Origin: JBGLNL01 sp964548045
GTDB lineage: Bacteria > Chloroflexota > Dehalococcoidia > SZUA-161 > SpSt-899
DNA: 64,000 bases
Assembly: GCA_964548045.1 (NCBI GenBank)
Contig: CAZJQZ010000001.1
Location: forward strand, 10,920 to 74,919
Reading direction: 5' to 3'
Position 1 is the first letter of the stretch; every line of letters begins with the position of its first letter. Of this stretch, positions 1 to 8,385 are shown piece after piece. The notes under the pieces were generated by a model that ran no database searches, was not told the DNA's origin, and saw only the letters and a program-made list of their open reading frames with translations. Made by a program: the position numbers and the translations under genes.

Positions 1-399
1 ACTGAAACCCCGGGGGAAGGAGCCACTACTGATTTGAACAACAATTCGGTTGTTCTCCGGCTCGAATATGATAACTTCAGCATGATGCTGACCGGCGATA
101 TCGGCGTGGAAGCTGAGGCCCTGTTACTGGAACAGAATTGCAAACTGAAAAGCACGGTTTTAAAGGTAGCCCATCACGGTTCCAGTTCCTCAACATCTCA
201 CGGATTTTTGAAAGAGGCCGATCCCCTATTTGCCGCCATCTCCGCAGGCGCGGATAACAGATTCGGGCATCCAACGGAAGAGGTTCTAGAAAAACTTGAA
301 TCGGCAGTCGGAGAGGAAGGGATTTACCTCACCGCCGAAGACGGCACTATTGAATTCATCTCCGATGGGAAAAAGCTGTGGGTGGGAACGGGAAAGTAG
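1..399 (+). CDS. comEC: ComEC/Rec2-type competence protein, C-terminal fragment
   Basis: The frame is open from the first base, so this is the 3' end of a longer gene cut by the window edge. What remains is the end of the metallo-beta-lactamase-like domain of ComEC: a segment with LTGDIG, then VAHHGSSSST, which is the HHGS motif typical of this family, then a stretch with FGHP. ComEC is the inner-membrane channel for DNA uptake in transformation; its C-terminal domain lies outside the membrane. The channel part is missing here, so transport function is inferred from the family. It ends 3 bp from the convergent archaellin gene. A stand-alone MBL-fold protein cannot be excluded without upstream sequence. 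Confidence 0.8.
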   Translation, partial: TETPGEGATTDLNNNSVVLRLEYDNFSMMLTGDIGVEAEALLLEQNCKLKSTVLKVAHHGSSSSTSHGFLKEADPLFAAISAGADNRFGHPTEEVLEKLESAVGEEGIYLTAEDGTIEFISDGKKLWVGTGK

Positions 400-402
400 C
401 CA

Positions 403-1542
403 TCATAACAAACGCATTATATCGTGAAGGTAAGCCGGGGTCCGTTTCTTAATAAGGAGTGTCGCCCCTGAAGGAGGCATGAGCTGTACATTAAATGCGC
501 TGCTGCTTTTGAGATGTTCGCCATTGCTGTCAATAAACGGGTCGGAGATGCCTGTTCCATTGGTCCAGTTCGTTCCATCATAATCATGAAGCCATATAGT
601 AATAGTGGCTCTCTCGGAGTTTTCCAGCAGGTAGTCGCCTGTTCCCGCACCGTATCCACCCGCGAACTCCACAGTCCAGGCAACATTGTCAATAAACGTG
701 CTGTCGTCATTGTAGGCAATCATGGTTACATTGCCCGTGGTGGAAACCCCCGTCCGGGTTCTTACTTCATCAATATGGATCGTCACCCCGCTTAGAGCAG
801 CGGCACTCCGCAACGCAACCGAATTTACGGCAGAAAGAGACCCACCCCCCGGATCACTAAAGGCAACAATCGCTTCGGTCCAGGCATTGCCGGGCAGTAC
901 AGGCATATCAAGAGTTTCAATAACACCCGCACCGTTCGTACCGGAACAAACGAGCAACTGCAGGTCTCCCGCAGCCCGTTCTTCACTCGATTTGATCCAG
1001 ACCCCGATTTGAGAAGCATAGGTCAAATCCATAGTATCCGGCACATCATAATATGCCAGATTAGTACTGCCACTGGCACTCGCAACTACCAGTTTAACAC
1101 TGGCAAGCTCCGCTTTATAATCAGAAGCATTCGTAGTTACAGTAATACCCGAACCGGACGCCGTCCAGGCAGTATCGCAATCACTAATAATCGGAGATGC
1201 CAGCGCCTCGTTGGGATCAACTCTATAGAGAGGCGTCAGATCAATGGCTCCGCCTCCCGGCAGGGCTTTACCCACAGTAAACATCAGCTTGGTAACACAC
1301 TCGTCCCCGTTGGCAGTGCCTTTGTAAGCAATCACATTCCCCATCACTTGAAGGGTGGATTCAGCTTCTTCAATACCGGAATGGATCACTTCTTCCGTTT
1401 TCTGGGAAGAGAACAGCCCTGCGGAAAGAACAGTGTAAGCGAACACGGAAGCGACAACAATAAATGCAATCAGAATAATAGCAGTTTCCAAACCGGTTAT
1501 ACCTGCCTGGTTTCGATGCATCCTGCCTGTGATATTAGTCAT
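403..1542 (-). CDS. Archaellin (archaeal-type flagellin) with a large inserted domain
   Basis: The N-terminus carries a short cationic leader, then QAGITGLETAIILIAFIVVA and a hydrophobic helix to about residue 40, followed by GLFSSQKTEE. This is the class III prepilin signal and helix of archaellins, closest by eye to those of Methanomicrobia. The C-terminal third (about 268-379, with LMPPSGATLLIKKRTPAYL) also matches the end of archaellins. Archaellins are usually 200-250 residues; this one has 379. The extra ~165 residues (about 105-268) look like an all-beta jelly-roll ending in IHIDEVRT, as in carbohydrate-binding modules. Archaellins are cut by a FlaK/PibD-type peptidase and polymerise into a filament, but no archaellum motor genes are in view. 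It lies upstream of nothing on its strand within the window and follows the smaller archaellin-like gene by 43 bp, probably as one operon. Confidence 0.85.
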   Translation of the reverse strand: MTNITGRMHRNQAGITGLETAIILIAFIVVASVFAYTVLSAGLFSSQKTEEVIHSGIEEAESTLQVMGNVIAYKGTANGDECVTKLMFTVGKALPGGGAIDLTPLYRVDPNEALASPIISDCDTAWTASGSGITVTTNASDYKAELASVKLVVASASGSTNLAYYDVPDTMDLTYASQIGVWIKSSEERAAGDLQLLVCSGTNGAGVIETLDMPVLPGNAWTEAIVAFSDPGGGSLSAVNSVALRSAAALSGVTIHIDEVRTRTGVSTTGNVTMIAYNDDSTFIDNVAWTVEFAGGYGAGTGDYLLENSERATITIWLHDYDGTNWTNGTGISDPFIDSNGEHLKSSSAFNVQLMPPSGATLLIKKRTPAYLHDIMRLL

Positions 1543-1585
1543 TACATCTCCTAGCTTTCCAACGCCTAGAGAAGATTATTTCCAA

Positions 1586-2128
1586 TTATTCAAGGTTCAT
1601 TACCGGCTCCAGATAATCCGGAGTAGTTCGCTTGATTGTTAAAACCTCGTCACCCGGCGTTCTTACCTCAATGACGAAAGCAGAGCCAGCTCCTAAATCG
1701 TGATTGAGCACTTCGCCAGGCAAGACAGTAATGAGGAAAGTCTCTCCGGATTCGAGCATGATATCACCATCTCCAGTCACATACTCCTTCACCTTCCAGA
1801 GCACTTCATCTATCTGCTGATCGCTATCGCTATAAGAAACATTGACTACATTGCTGGGCGGTGCGGAAAAATTCACCGGTGAGGCTCCCTCCGGGATTGC
1901 CACGGTAAACACAACCTCTTCGACACTATCGCCGGCGCCACATCTGACAAAAACACTTCCGCGTAATTCCAGAGCATCACTGTTATCAGTGCCATACACG
2001 GAAATAGTATTATCGCCCGATGAGAACCCGGCATAACTCAGCAGTCCTGCTGTCGCTACAAAAGCAACCGCAATAATTACTATCGTCAAACGACTCATTT
2101 GCATTCTCGGCAACAAATTTGCCAGCAT
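1586..2128 (-). CDS. Small archaellin-like surface protein
   Basis: A 180-residue protein with one N-terminal hydrophobic helix (about 12-35) followed by a beta-rich domain. Its tail, LTIKRTTPDYLEPVMNL, is clearly related to the tail of the neighbouring archaellin (LLIKKRTPAYLHDIMRL), and the VEEVVFTVAIPEG segment is archaellin-like. It lacks the G-x-TGLE signal before the helix, so it may be a minor filament component or an ArlF/ArlG-like anchor rather than a main subunit. The start is supported by AGGAG nine bases before the ATG. First gene of the two-gene unit. Function beyond 'archaellin-related' is inference. Confidence 0.7.
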   Translation of the reverse strand: MLANLLPRMQMSRLTIVIIAVAFVATAGLLSYAGFSSGDNTISVYGTDNSDALELRGSVFVRCGAGDSVEEVVFTVAIPEGASPVNFSAPPSNVVNVSYSDSDQQIDEVLWKVKEYVTGDGDIMLESGETFLITVLPGEVLNHDLGAGSAFVIEVRTPGDEVLTIKRTTPDYLEPVMNLE

Positions 2129-2387
2129 TTTTTGCTACTCCTTTTCTCATCTTGCATGACGAAGATAAGCAGGATTTTCCCCTCTTAGTACCGATTCTAC
2201 AAAACAGGCTTTTATCCGTACACTGTGCACACACTCAATTTTTAGTGGGTGAATGCCACCAAAAGAATTATGGCAAATTCCTGTATGCTGATTCCCTGAT
2301 TTCGCGAGATGTGCCATACTACAGTAGGTCAATGCCGGGATGGTAATCCCGCTCTACACTGGTAGAATTCATGCAGATGGGGGATAC

Positions 2388-3020
2388 ATGGAACTGCGAG
2401 AAAGCATCAAAGAATACGGCCACGCTCTGATTGAACAGGGACTGACCTGGGGGTGCAGCGGAAACATCAGCATTAGAATCGAACCGGATGCCTTCCTCAT
2501 CTCCGCCGGAGGCACCAAACTGGGTAATTTACGGGATGAAGATATTATCAGTTGCGAAATCGAAAAAGAGACGTGTGAAGGAAGCGTGAAGCCTTCCATG
2601 GAAACAGGCTTGCACCGGGGTATCTATCGAAATTGTGCGGAAGCAAAAGCCATAATTCACTCCCAGCCTCTCTATTCCACCGCAGTAGCCTGCTCCGATA
2701 TGTCAATCCGCACGGATTTTCTTCCCGAGGCAATGGCCTATTTGAGCAAGATAGAAAGAGTGCCTTATCATCACGCCGGCAGTCAAGCCCTGGCCGAGGC
2801 AACAGCCGCGCAGGCTCGCAACTCTCAGATACTCCTGATGAACAATCACGGAGTAATATGCTGGGGTTCTTCTCTGGAAGAAACTCTCCTCCTGACCCAG
2901 ACTCTGGAGTTTTGCTGTCGTCTGCTGGTAATCTCGCAAAACAGCGGGCTGGACTTCAACTACCTGGGAGAAGAAACGATAGAGGATTTTCACCGCCACC
3001 TGCGAAGCATCGGAAGATAA
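2388..3020 (+). CDS. Class II aldolase/adducin family protein
   Basis: A protein of about 210 residues with the layout of L-fuculose-1-phosphate aldolase and relatives: SGNIS near the start, SMETGLHRGIY with the catalytic-type Glu, IIHSQPLYSTA, and NNHGVICWG. Family members cleave or isomerise sugar phosphates using zinc held by three histidines. Here the first (in IIHS) and third (NNHG) are present, but the second position of the usual H-x-H is Gln (HSQP), so zinc binding may be altered. The ATG chosen gives MELRES, preceded by GGGGG five bases upstream; an ATG at 2340 would add 16 residues with no family resemblance. It stands alone, ahead of a strong hairpin. The substrate cannot be told from sequence. 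Confidence 0.78.
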   Translation: MELRESIKEYGHALIEQGLTWGCSGNISIRIEPDAFLISAGGTKLGNLRDEDIISCEIEKETCEGSVKPSMETGLHRGIYRNCAEAKAIIHSQPLYSTAVACSDMSIRTDFLPEAMAYLSKIERVPYHHAGSQALAEATAAQARNSQILLMNNHGVICWGSSLEETLLLTQTLEFCCRLLVISQNSGLDFNYLGEETIEDFHRHLRSIGR

Positions 3021-3022
3021 AT

Positions 3023-3054
3023 CTGCAGGGGTTCGAAACTTTGAACCCCTGCAG
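3023..3054 (+). terminator. Strong hairpin after the aldolase gene
   Basis: A perfect 12-bp inverted repeat (CTGCAGGGGTTC / GAACCCCTGCAG) with an 8-base loop sits 3 bp after the aldolase stop. No T-run follows, so it may act as a processing or partial termination hairpin. It separates the aldolase gene from the next promoter. Confidence 0.6.
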
Positions 3055-3061
3055 GCAAAGA

Positions 3062-3090
3062 TTGATTAGCCAATCGCACGATAGTATACT
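3062..3090 (+). promoter_or_regulatory. Sigma70-type promoter for the binding-protein gene
   Basis: TTGATT and TATACT are separated by 17 bp, and the ATG of the next gene lies 18 bp after the -10 box with TAGGAG between. The 5' leader would be very short. Confidence 0.7.
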
Positions 3091-3107
3091 TCCCGTAGGA
3101 GTAAATC

Positions 3108-5180
3108 ATGAAAAAGATAATCTTTTCATTGCTGGTGCTTATCATGATATGGAGCGGGGCCTGCATATCGAATCCGGAAGAACTAAAAACACCCGAACCC
3201 CCTCGCGTTCCTGCAATCGCACAACTGGAAGGCTCCTACGAAGACGCCATCAACGGTTACTCGATTAAGTATCCCCCGGAATGGCAAGCAAAGGAAGGCG
3301 GATCAGCTGGAGCAGACCTGACCATTCACAACTCAAATCACAGTTGCACCGTTCAGGTATTCATCGAGGAATTATCTCAGCCAACGAGTGTTGAGAAGTA
3401 CTCCTCCAGCGTCATCGGGAACATACAACAAAAGCTGCTCGGTTTCATGATTCTAGCGGAAGGGAAAGTGCAGATGGGCAACGAAATCGGTTACGAGTAT
3501 GCTTTTGAGGGCAGGGAATCCGGCGAGCCCCTCAAAGCAAAGCTCATTTGCCTGACCAGTGAAAACCGGGCTTTTGCTATTCTGGTTGCGGCCGAGACGA
3601 ACATTTACGATCTCGTGAATGAGAAAATAGATAACACCATCTACAGCTTCAGATTGCAGGAAGCTTTTTCACTTGCCGATATCCCCCGCGATGAGTCACT
3701 GATACTTTACGGATTGCCACCGATTACACTCGACCCGGCGTTAGTACTCGATTCCGATTCCGCCCTGTTCGTTCAAGAAATATTCAGCGGGCTGGTAACT
3801 CTCAATCAATCTCTGGAAATTGTTCCGGATCTGGCAGAAAGCTGGGATATCAGCGAGGACGGCACGGTCTATACTTTCCATCTCCACCAGGACGCAAAAT
3901 TCCACGACGGGAAACCGGTTACTGCCGGCAATTTCAAATACTCCATTGAGCGCGCTTGTGATCCTGAAACCGGGTCTCAGGTTGCAGGCAGTTACCTCGA
4001 TGACATCATCGGGGCGAAAGACAAACTGGCCGGGGAGGCCGAAGAAGTCAGCGGGGTAAAAGTTATAGATGACCATACCCTCCAAATCACCATCGATGCC
4101 CCGAAGGCGCATTTCCTTTCCAAGCTTCTCTATCCTACCAGCTTCGCGTTGGACAAGGAAAACGTGGACTCCGGCGAGGATTGGTGGCGGCATCCCAACA
4201 GCACCGGCCCCTTCAAAATCAATACCTGGAAGAAAGACGAACTCCTCATTCTGGAACGTAGTGAACATTACTGCGGAGAACTGCCCAAAGTGCAAAAAGT
4301 CGTTTTCCGGCTGTGGGGCGGAGTACCGATGACCATGTATGAACAGGGAGAGATCGATATTACCGGGGTATCCGGAATGAATATCGAGAGGGTTCTCGAT
4401 CCGGCAAATCCCCTCAGTAAGGAACTGGTGATAATCCCGGAACTCAGTGTGAATTACATCGGGTTCAACTCCACCGAACCGCCGTTCGATGATCCCAAAA
4501 TCCGGCAGGCCTTCTGCCATGCCATAGACAAAGCGAAGATAATCGAGGTTCTGTTCGAAAATAGAGTCCAGCAAGCCGACGGCATCCTCCCTCCTGCAAT
4601 GCCCGGTTATAGCGAGCAACTTGAAGGGCTGGATTTCGACCCGGAAAAAGCGAAAGAACTGATCCGGCAATCCAGCTACGGAAGTACCGCCGAGCTTCCC
4701 CCCGTCACTTACACCACATCGGGGCGAGGCTATGTCTCCGTGTTGACCGAAGCCCTGATTGACATGTGGCGAAAGAATCTGGGGGTGGAAGTGACCATAC
4801 GGCAAATCGATCCGGAGAGCTATCCCTACACTATCAAGCAGGAAAAGGACCAGTTGTTCGATATAGGCTGGCTGGCCGATTACCCTGATCCCCAGAATTT
4901 TCTGGATCTGCTATTCCACGGTGAAAGCGGAGACAACATTGGTGAGTATAGCAACCCTGAAATCAATGCCAGGCTGGAAACAGCCCGTGAGGAAATGGAT
5001 TCGGAGATTCGCTTGGAGATGTACCGGGAAATCGAGCAGATGCTGGTCGACGATGCCGCCTGCCTGCCATTGTATTTCAACGAGAATTACACACTGGTGA
5101 AACCCTACGCGAAGGGTTTCACTGGAGTGCCAATGACTATGCCCTGGCTCAAATATATATCCCTCGAGCCGGATGAGTAG
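3108..5180 (+). CDS. ABC transporter substrate-binding lipoprotein, family 5, with N-terminal PsbP/DcrB-like domain
   Basis: A lipoprotein signal (charged MKK, hydrophobic core, lipobox ending SGAC at about residue 19) is followed by two parts. Residues ~40-190 (YSIKYPPEWQAKEG... to IDNTIYSFRL) resemble the PsbP/DcrB-like fold found in many small lipoproteins. Residues ~195-690 are an extracytoplasmic solute-binding protein of the oligopeptide/dipeptide type: LDPALVLDSDSALFVQEIFSGL, ESWDISEDGTVYTFHL and FHDGKPVTAGNFKYSIERA are the family hallmarks. Family 5 proteins bind peptides, nickel chelates or sugars and pass them to an ABC permease, but no permease or ATPase gene adjoins this one. The two-domain arrangement is the odd point. 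It is followed 6 bp later by another lipoprotein gene, so the two are probably co-transcribed. Confidence 0.88.
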   Translation: MKKIIFSLLVLIMIWSGACISNPEELKTPEPPRVPAIAQLEGSYEDAINGYSIKYPPEWQAKEGGSAGADLTIHNSNHSCTVQVFIEELSQPTSVEKYSSSVIGNIQQKLLGFMILAEGKVQMGNEIGYEYAFEGRESGEPLKAKLICLTSENRAFAILVAAETNIYDLVNEKIDNTIYSFRLQEAFSLADIPRDESLILYGLPPITLDPALVLDSDSALFVQEIFSGLVTLNQSLEIVPDLAESWDISEDGTVYTFHLHQDAKFHDGKPVTAGNFKYSIERACDPETGSQVAGSYLDDIIGAKDKLAGEAEEVSGVKVIDDHTLQITIDAPKAHFLSKLLYPTSFALDKENVDSGEDWWRHPNSTGPFKINTWKKDELLILERSEHYCGELPKVQKVVFRLWGGVPMTMYEQGEIDITGVSGMNIERVLDPANPLSKELVIIPELSVNYIGFNSTEPPFDDPKIRQAFCHAIDKAKIIEVLFENRVQQADGILPPAMPGYSEQLEGLDFDPEKAKELIRQSSYGSTAELPPVTYTTSGRGYVSVLTEALIDMWRKNLGVEVTIRQIDPESYPYTIKQEKDQLFDIGWLADYPDPQNFLDLLFHGESGDNIGEYSNPEINARLETAREEMDSEIRLEMYREIEQMLVDDAACLPLYFNENYTLVKPYAKGFTGVPMTMPWLKYISLEPDE

Positions 5181-5186
5181 AAAAAC

Positions 5187-6371
5187 ATGAAAGGCAAATC
5201 AACGGGCAAATACCTTGTTATCTGGCTGATTCTGCTGGGATTGCTTCTGGTAAGTCTTGCTGCGGGATGCAGTCAGGAGGAAGAAACCTCCACCACGCTG
5301 GATGCGCTTTCCGATGCCCAACTCCTGCCAAAACCAGTTCAGACCACCAACCCCGGCACCACCAGTATCATCAACGTACTCTCCTCCAGTGTTGAAACCG
5401 ATTTCCCCCAATCACTCACCTTCAGCCTGGAAGCTGAAAGCACTCATAACATAACCGACCTTCAACTCATCTATACCACTCCCAAAATCCTTCGCCCTTC
5501 AGTGACAGTCACCATTCGGCCGGACTTCGAGCCGGGAACTCACGTGGAAGCAAACTGGACATGGGATACCAGAAAGGCCAATCTGCCCACTGGGGCAAGA
5601 ATCGAATATGGATGGGTAATAGAGAACGATTCCGAAGACAGACTTCAGACCGAAACAGTTACCGTGACGTTCGATGATGCTCAACACGACTGGAAGGAAC
5701 TGGAAGACGAGGACATCCGCTTATTCTGGTACAAAGGGGACAAAACTTTCGGGCAGGACTTGATGGAAACAGCGCAGCAGGCTTTGGTCAAACACTCAGA
5801 GACTACTGAATCCGAGCTTGAACAACAGGTTAGTATCTACATTTATGGCAGCACGGAAGACCTGCACGATGCCCTGATATATCCCGACGAGTGGACTGGA
5901 GGAATGGCTTTTCCTGAGTACGGAGTGATCGTTATCGGCGTGGCTCCGCACAACATAGCGTGGGGGAAAAGGGCAGTCACCCACGAACTGTCACACATGA
6001 TTATCTATCAAGTCACTTACAGTCCTTTGAGTAACATCCCGACCTGGCTTGATGAGGGACTGGCAATGTATTCAGAGGGCGAATTGATGAGCAACTTTGA
6101 ACAAAATCTGCAACAGGCCATCTCAAACGATACCCTGTTCTCCATTGGCAGTATCAGTGGCAGTTTCCCGGCAGCCACCGAGGAAGCAGAACTCGCCTAT
6201 GCCCAGAGTTACAGTTTGGTAGAATTCCTTATCGATAACTTCGGCAGCTCCAAAATGCAGCTATTAATTCAGGCTTTCAGCGACGGCATCACGCTCGATA
6301 ACGCTCTGCTGGAAGTTTATGGCTTAGATAGTGAACAATTGGAAATTGACTGGCGCAACAGCGTTCTTTAA
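5187..6371 (+). CDS. Lipoprotein with gluzincin (peptidase MA-like) domain
   Basis: The N-terminus has a signal peptide ending in a lipobox (LAAGC). The first ~170 residues are beta-rich with no recognised family. The C-terminal part contains HELSH at residues 266-270 and then WLDEGLA about 20 residues later, the HExxH...E zinc-binding arrangement of gluzincin peptidases such as the peptidase MA-like families. It would act on the outer face of the cytoplasmic membrane; the substrate is unknown. Six base pairs separate it from the preceding binding-protein gene, so a shared transcript is likely. Its last four bases overlap the end of the convergent TPR gene. Confidence 0.82.
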   Translation: MKGKSTGKYLVIWLILLGLLLVSLAAGCSQEEETSTTLDALSDAQLLPKPVQTTNPGTTSIINVLSSSVETDFPQSLTFSLEAESTHNITDLQLIYTTPKILRPSVTVTIRPDFEPGTHVEANWTWDTRKANLPTGARIEYGWVIENDSEDRLQTETVTVTFDDAQHDWKELEDEDIRLFWYKGDKTFGQDLMETAQQALVKHSETTESELEQQVSIYIYGSTEDLHDALIYPDEWTGGMAFPEYGVIVIGVAPHNIAWGKRAVTHELSHMIIYQVTYSPLSNIPTWLDEGLAMYSEGELMSNFEQNLQQAISNDTLFSIGSISGSFPAATEEAELAYAQSYSLVEFLIDNFGSSKMQLLIQAFSDGITLDNALLEVYGLDSEQLEIDWRNSVL

Positions 6372-7174
6372 AGGACTTTATCCATATCCCCTTTGCCCAG
6401 GATAGTTGCTTCGTCATCAATAGTAAATCCACTCTCTTCCGGGGATTCCTCCTCCTCTTCATTCCAATTATCATCATCGTCCCCGTTAACCAATGGCACC
6501 TCTTCGATCTCTCGCTTAACCATGCTGTCTTTTAGATACGGTCTTATCTCTCCGCCTATCTTTGGTGGAGGGAATGAAGGATACCCTGCCTGGCTGGGAT
6601 GCTGAAAGGTTTCCCTGATTATCACCTTGACTTCGTCACTCCAGAGGTTGACAATCACAGCTTTGTATTCATTGCCGCCCCCTATCAGCCGGGCAAGGCG
6701 CGCTCCAATCCTGGGCTCAACTTCCCCAAGATACTCGCCGGAATAATTGGCTACTTCCAGCTTCCCGGAATTCACCTGTAGAAGAACCTGTTCGCCGGCC
6801 GACATCTTCACCAGAACTCCCCTGGGAGCTATCCTGTGCAGATTGACCCTCCTGGCTTTGCTGGTCTCTTCAATGAAAAACCGGGAGTCGATACCACTCA
6901 ATTTCTTCGTAACGGGCTCGTCTTCCTTGAGGCGGGAAAGGCGCTCCAGATTCTTCCACGCAATATTGTTATGACGATCAAGCTCCAGTACTCGCTCATA
7001 TGCCTCGCGGGATTCGGTATTGCGTCCAAGTTCGCTCAGGGCCTTGCCCAAACGATTGAGAGCATCGATATCATTGGGGGAAACTTCGAGAATCTCCTGA
7101 TTGACCAATACTGCTTCCGCCCAGCGCCCCTGTACTGCCAGGCTTACAGCTTCATCATTGCGGCTATGTACCAT
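6368..7174 (-). CDS. Tetratricopeptide-repeat protein with a conserved C-terminal domain
   Basis: Residues ~1-75 form TPR-like helical repeats (VQGRWAEAVLVNQEILEVSP, then LGKALSELGRNTESREAYERV). Residues ~100-190 are a compact domain with GEYLGEVEPRIGARLARLI and EVKVIIRE, a pattern I have seen attached to TPRs in related bacteria; it vaguely recalls HIRAN-like domains, but that is a guess. The tail is strongly acidic (a run of Asp/Glu around 235-255). No signal peptide, so it is cytoplasmic. It is monocistronic and convergent with the gluzincin lipoprotein gene, overlapping it by 4 bp. Function unknown; TPRs suggest a scaffold. Confidence 0.7.
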   Translation of the reverse strand: MVHSRNDEAVSLAVQGRWAEAVLVNQEILEVSPNDIDALNRLGKALSELGRNTESREAYERVLELDRHNNIAWKNLERLSRLKEDEPVTKKLSGIDSRFFIEETSKARRVNLHRIAPRGVLVKMSAGEQVLLQVNSGKLEVANYSGEYLGEVEPRIGARLARLIGGGNEYKAVIVNLWSDEVKVIIRETFQHPSQAGYPSFPPPKIGGEIRPYLKDSMVKREIEEVPLVNGDDDDNWNEEEEESPEESGFTIDDEATILGKGDMDKVL

Positions 7175-7569
7175 AACATCTTTCCTCTTCGGGTTTTTGC
7201 ATGCAACAGAGTACTTTCCGTCACATGCTCAAAAGCATCAAATTTTGTGGCCGATTTTCATCCCACAGTTATTTCACAATGAATTTGCTCTTTGTGGGCA
7301 TCGAGCCGTTGTGCATCATATCATGTTTTTTGGGAGAGCACAATAGGATAAAACCTCAAATGATCTACATGAAGTTCAGATATCCTAGCAAGTTTTCAAT
7401 GAAGAAAAAGAGGTATAACCTGTTCAGAGGTTTCTTCAGAAGCCCCATTAAAGTAAACCCTTAAGCTTCTTCGGGGTAAACAAGGTTGCCAATAACTTAC
7501 CACTAGTCTAGAATACGAACATAGCTAAAGAGGAATGACCTCATTAGAACAGACTGGTCAAACATTCTA
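7175..7569. other. Gene-free stretch between divergent genes
   Basis: About 395 bp upstream of both the TPR gene and the CPBP protease gene. It is more AT-rich than its surroundings. An 87-codon open frame here has no recognisable domain and no Shine-Dalgarno. I see no tRNA, repeat or convincing promoter pair. Confidence 0.6.
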
Positions 7570-8370
7570 ATGCGCATCAGTATCAATTCGCAACCTTCAG
7601 GTTTTACAAGCCGGTTCAAATCACTCCGTTACCCTTTGATGTACGTGTTTTTCCTGATGCTCGCTGAACTGGTGACCTGTTACTTTATCCACGCAGGTGT
7701 CCTGGTTCATCTTTTCATACTTGGGGCTCTGCTGGTTCACTCCGTATTTCTGGATGACAAACCGGTTTCAGATCTGCTGACCGCCCTGGCCATAGCGCCT
7801 CTGATCAGAATCCTGGGGCTTTCCACTCCACTGATGCACTTCAGCCAGATCACATGGTTTGCAATTGTAAGCGTGCCGATGTTCATCACGGGAATCACCA
7901 TAGCCCGGCTGCAGGGGTTATCAGCCAAGCAACTTTACCTAACTGCGCCAAAAAAACGATATTTCCCGCTCGAAGCATTGGTAATCGCTATTTGTTTCCC
8001 TGTGGGGCTCCTTGAGTACTATTTGCTAAAGCCCAGCCCGCTGGCGGATTTCAGTTTACAGGCCATATTGGCACCATCGTTAATCTTTCTCATCAACACC
8101 GGATTCCTGGAGGAATTCATTTTCCGAGGGTTATTGCAACACCACGCTGAGCGGCTTGCCGGATTTCGGGGGATTGTGCTTATCTCCGCTCTTTTCGGGA
8201 TATTACACATCACGAACCTTGTTTTCTGGGATGCCGTACTGGCAGGAGGAGTAGGGCTGATGTTCGCCCTTGTGGTTAGAAAAACCGGCTCTCTCTGGGG
8301 AGTGAGCATGGCTCACGGAGTTGTAAATATCACCCTGTTTCTGATTGCCCCCCACTTGTTTAGCTGGTAA
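7570..8370 (+). CDS. CPBP-family intramembrane metalloprotease (CAAX/Abi type)
   Basis: A 266-residue polytopic membrane protein with about eight hydrophobic segments. The catalytic signature EEFIFRGLLQHH (EExxxR) and the following FGILHITN histidine motif identify the CPBP (CaaX protease and bacteriocin-processing) family, whose members cleave within the membrane. In bacteria the substrates are mostly unknown, with roles proposed in bacteriocin immunity and protein maturation. There is no obvious Shine-Dalgarno before this ATG, so the true start could be slightly downstream (for example at MYVFFL). It stands alone and converges on the HIT gene. Confidence 0.82.
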   Translation: MRISINSQPSGFTSRFKSLRYPLMYVFFLMLAELVTCYFIHAGVLVHLFILGALLVHSVFLDDKPVSDLLTALAIAPLIRILGLSTPLMHFSQITWFAIVSVPMFITGITIARLQGLSAKQLYLTAPKKRYFPLEALVIAICFPVGLLEYYLLKPSPLADFSLQAILAPSLIFLINTGFLEEFIFRGLLQHHAERLAGFRGIVLISALFGILHITNLVFWDAVLAGGVGLMFALVVRKTGSLWGVSMAHGVVNITLFLIAPHLFSW

Positions 8371-8385
8371 CGAACCTTTGCTCCC

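Noticed and set aside
3741..4805. A 354-codon open frame antisense to the binding-protein gene
   Set aside because: It mirrors the codon pattern of the strong coding frame on the other strand, has no recognised domain, and lies wholly inside that gene.
7201..7464. An 87-codon frame in the gap before the CPBP protease
   Set aside because: No Shine-Dalgarno, no domain, and an ordinary length for chance in AT-rich sequence.
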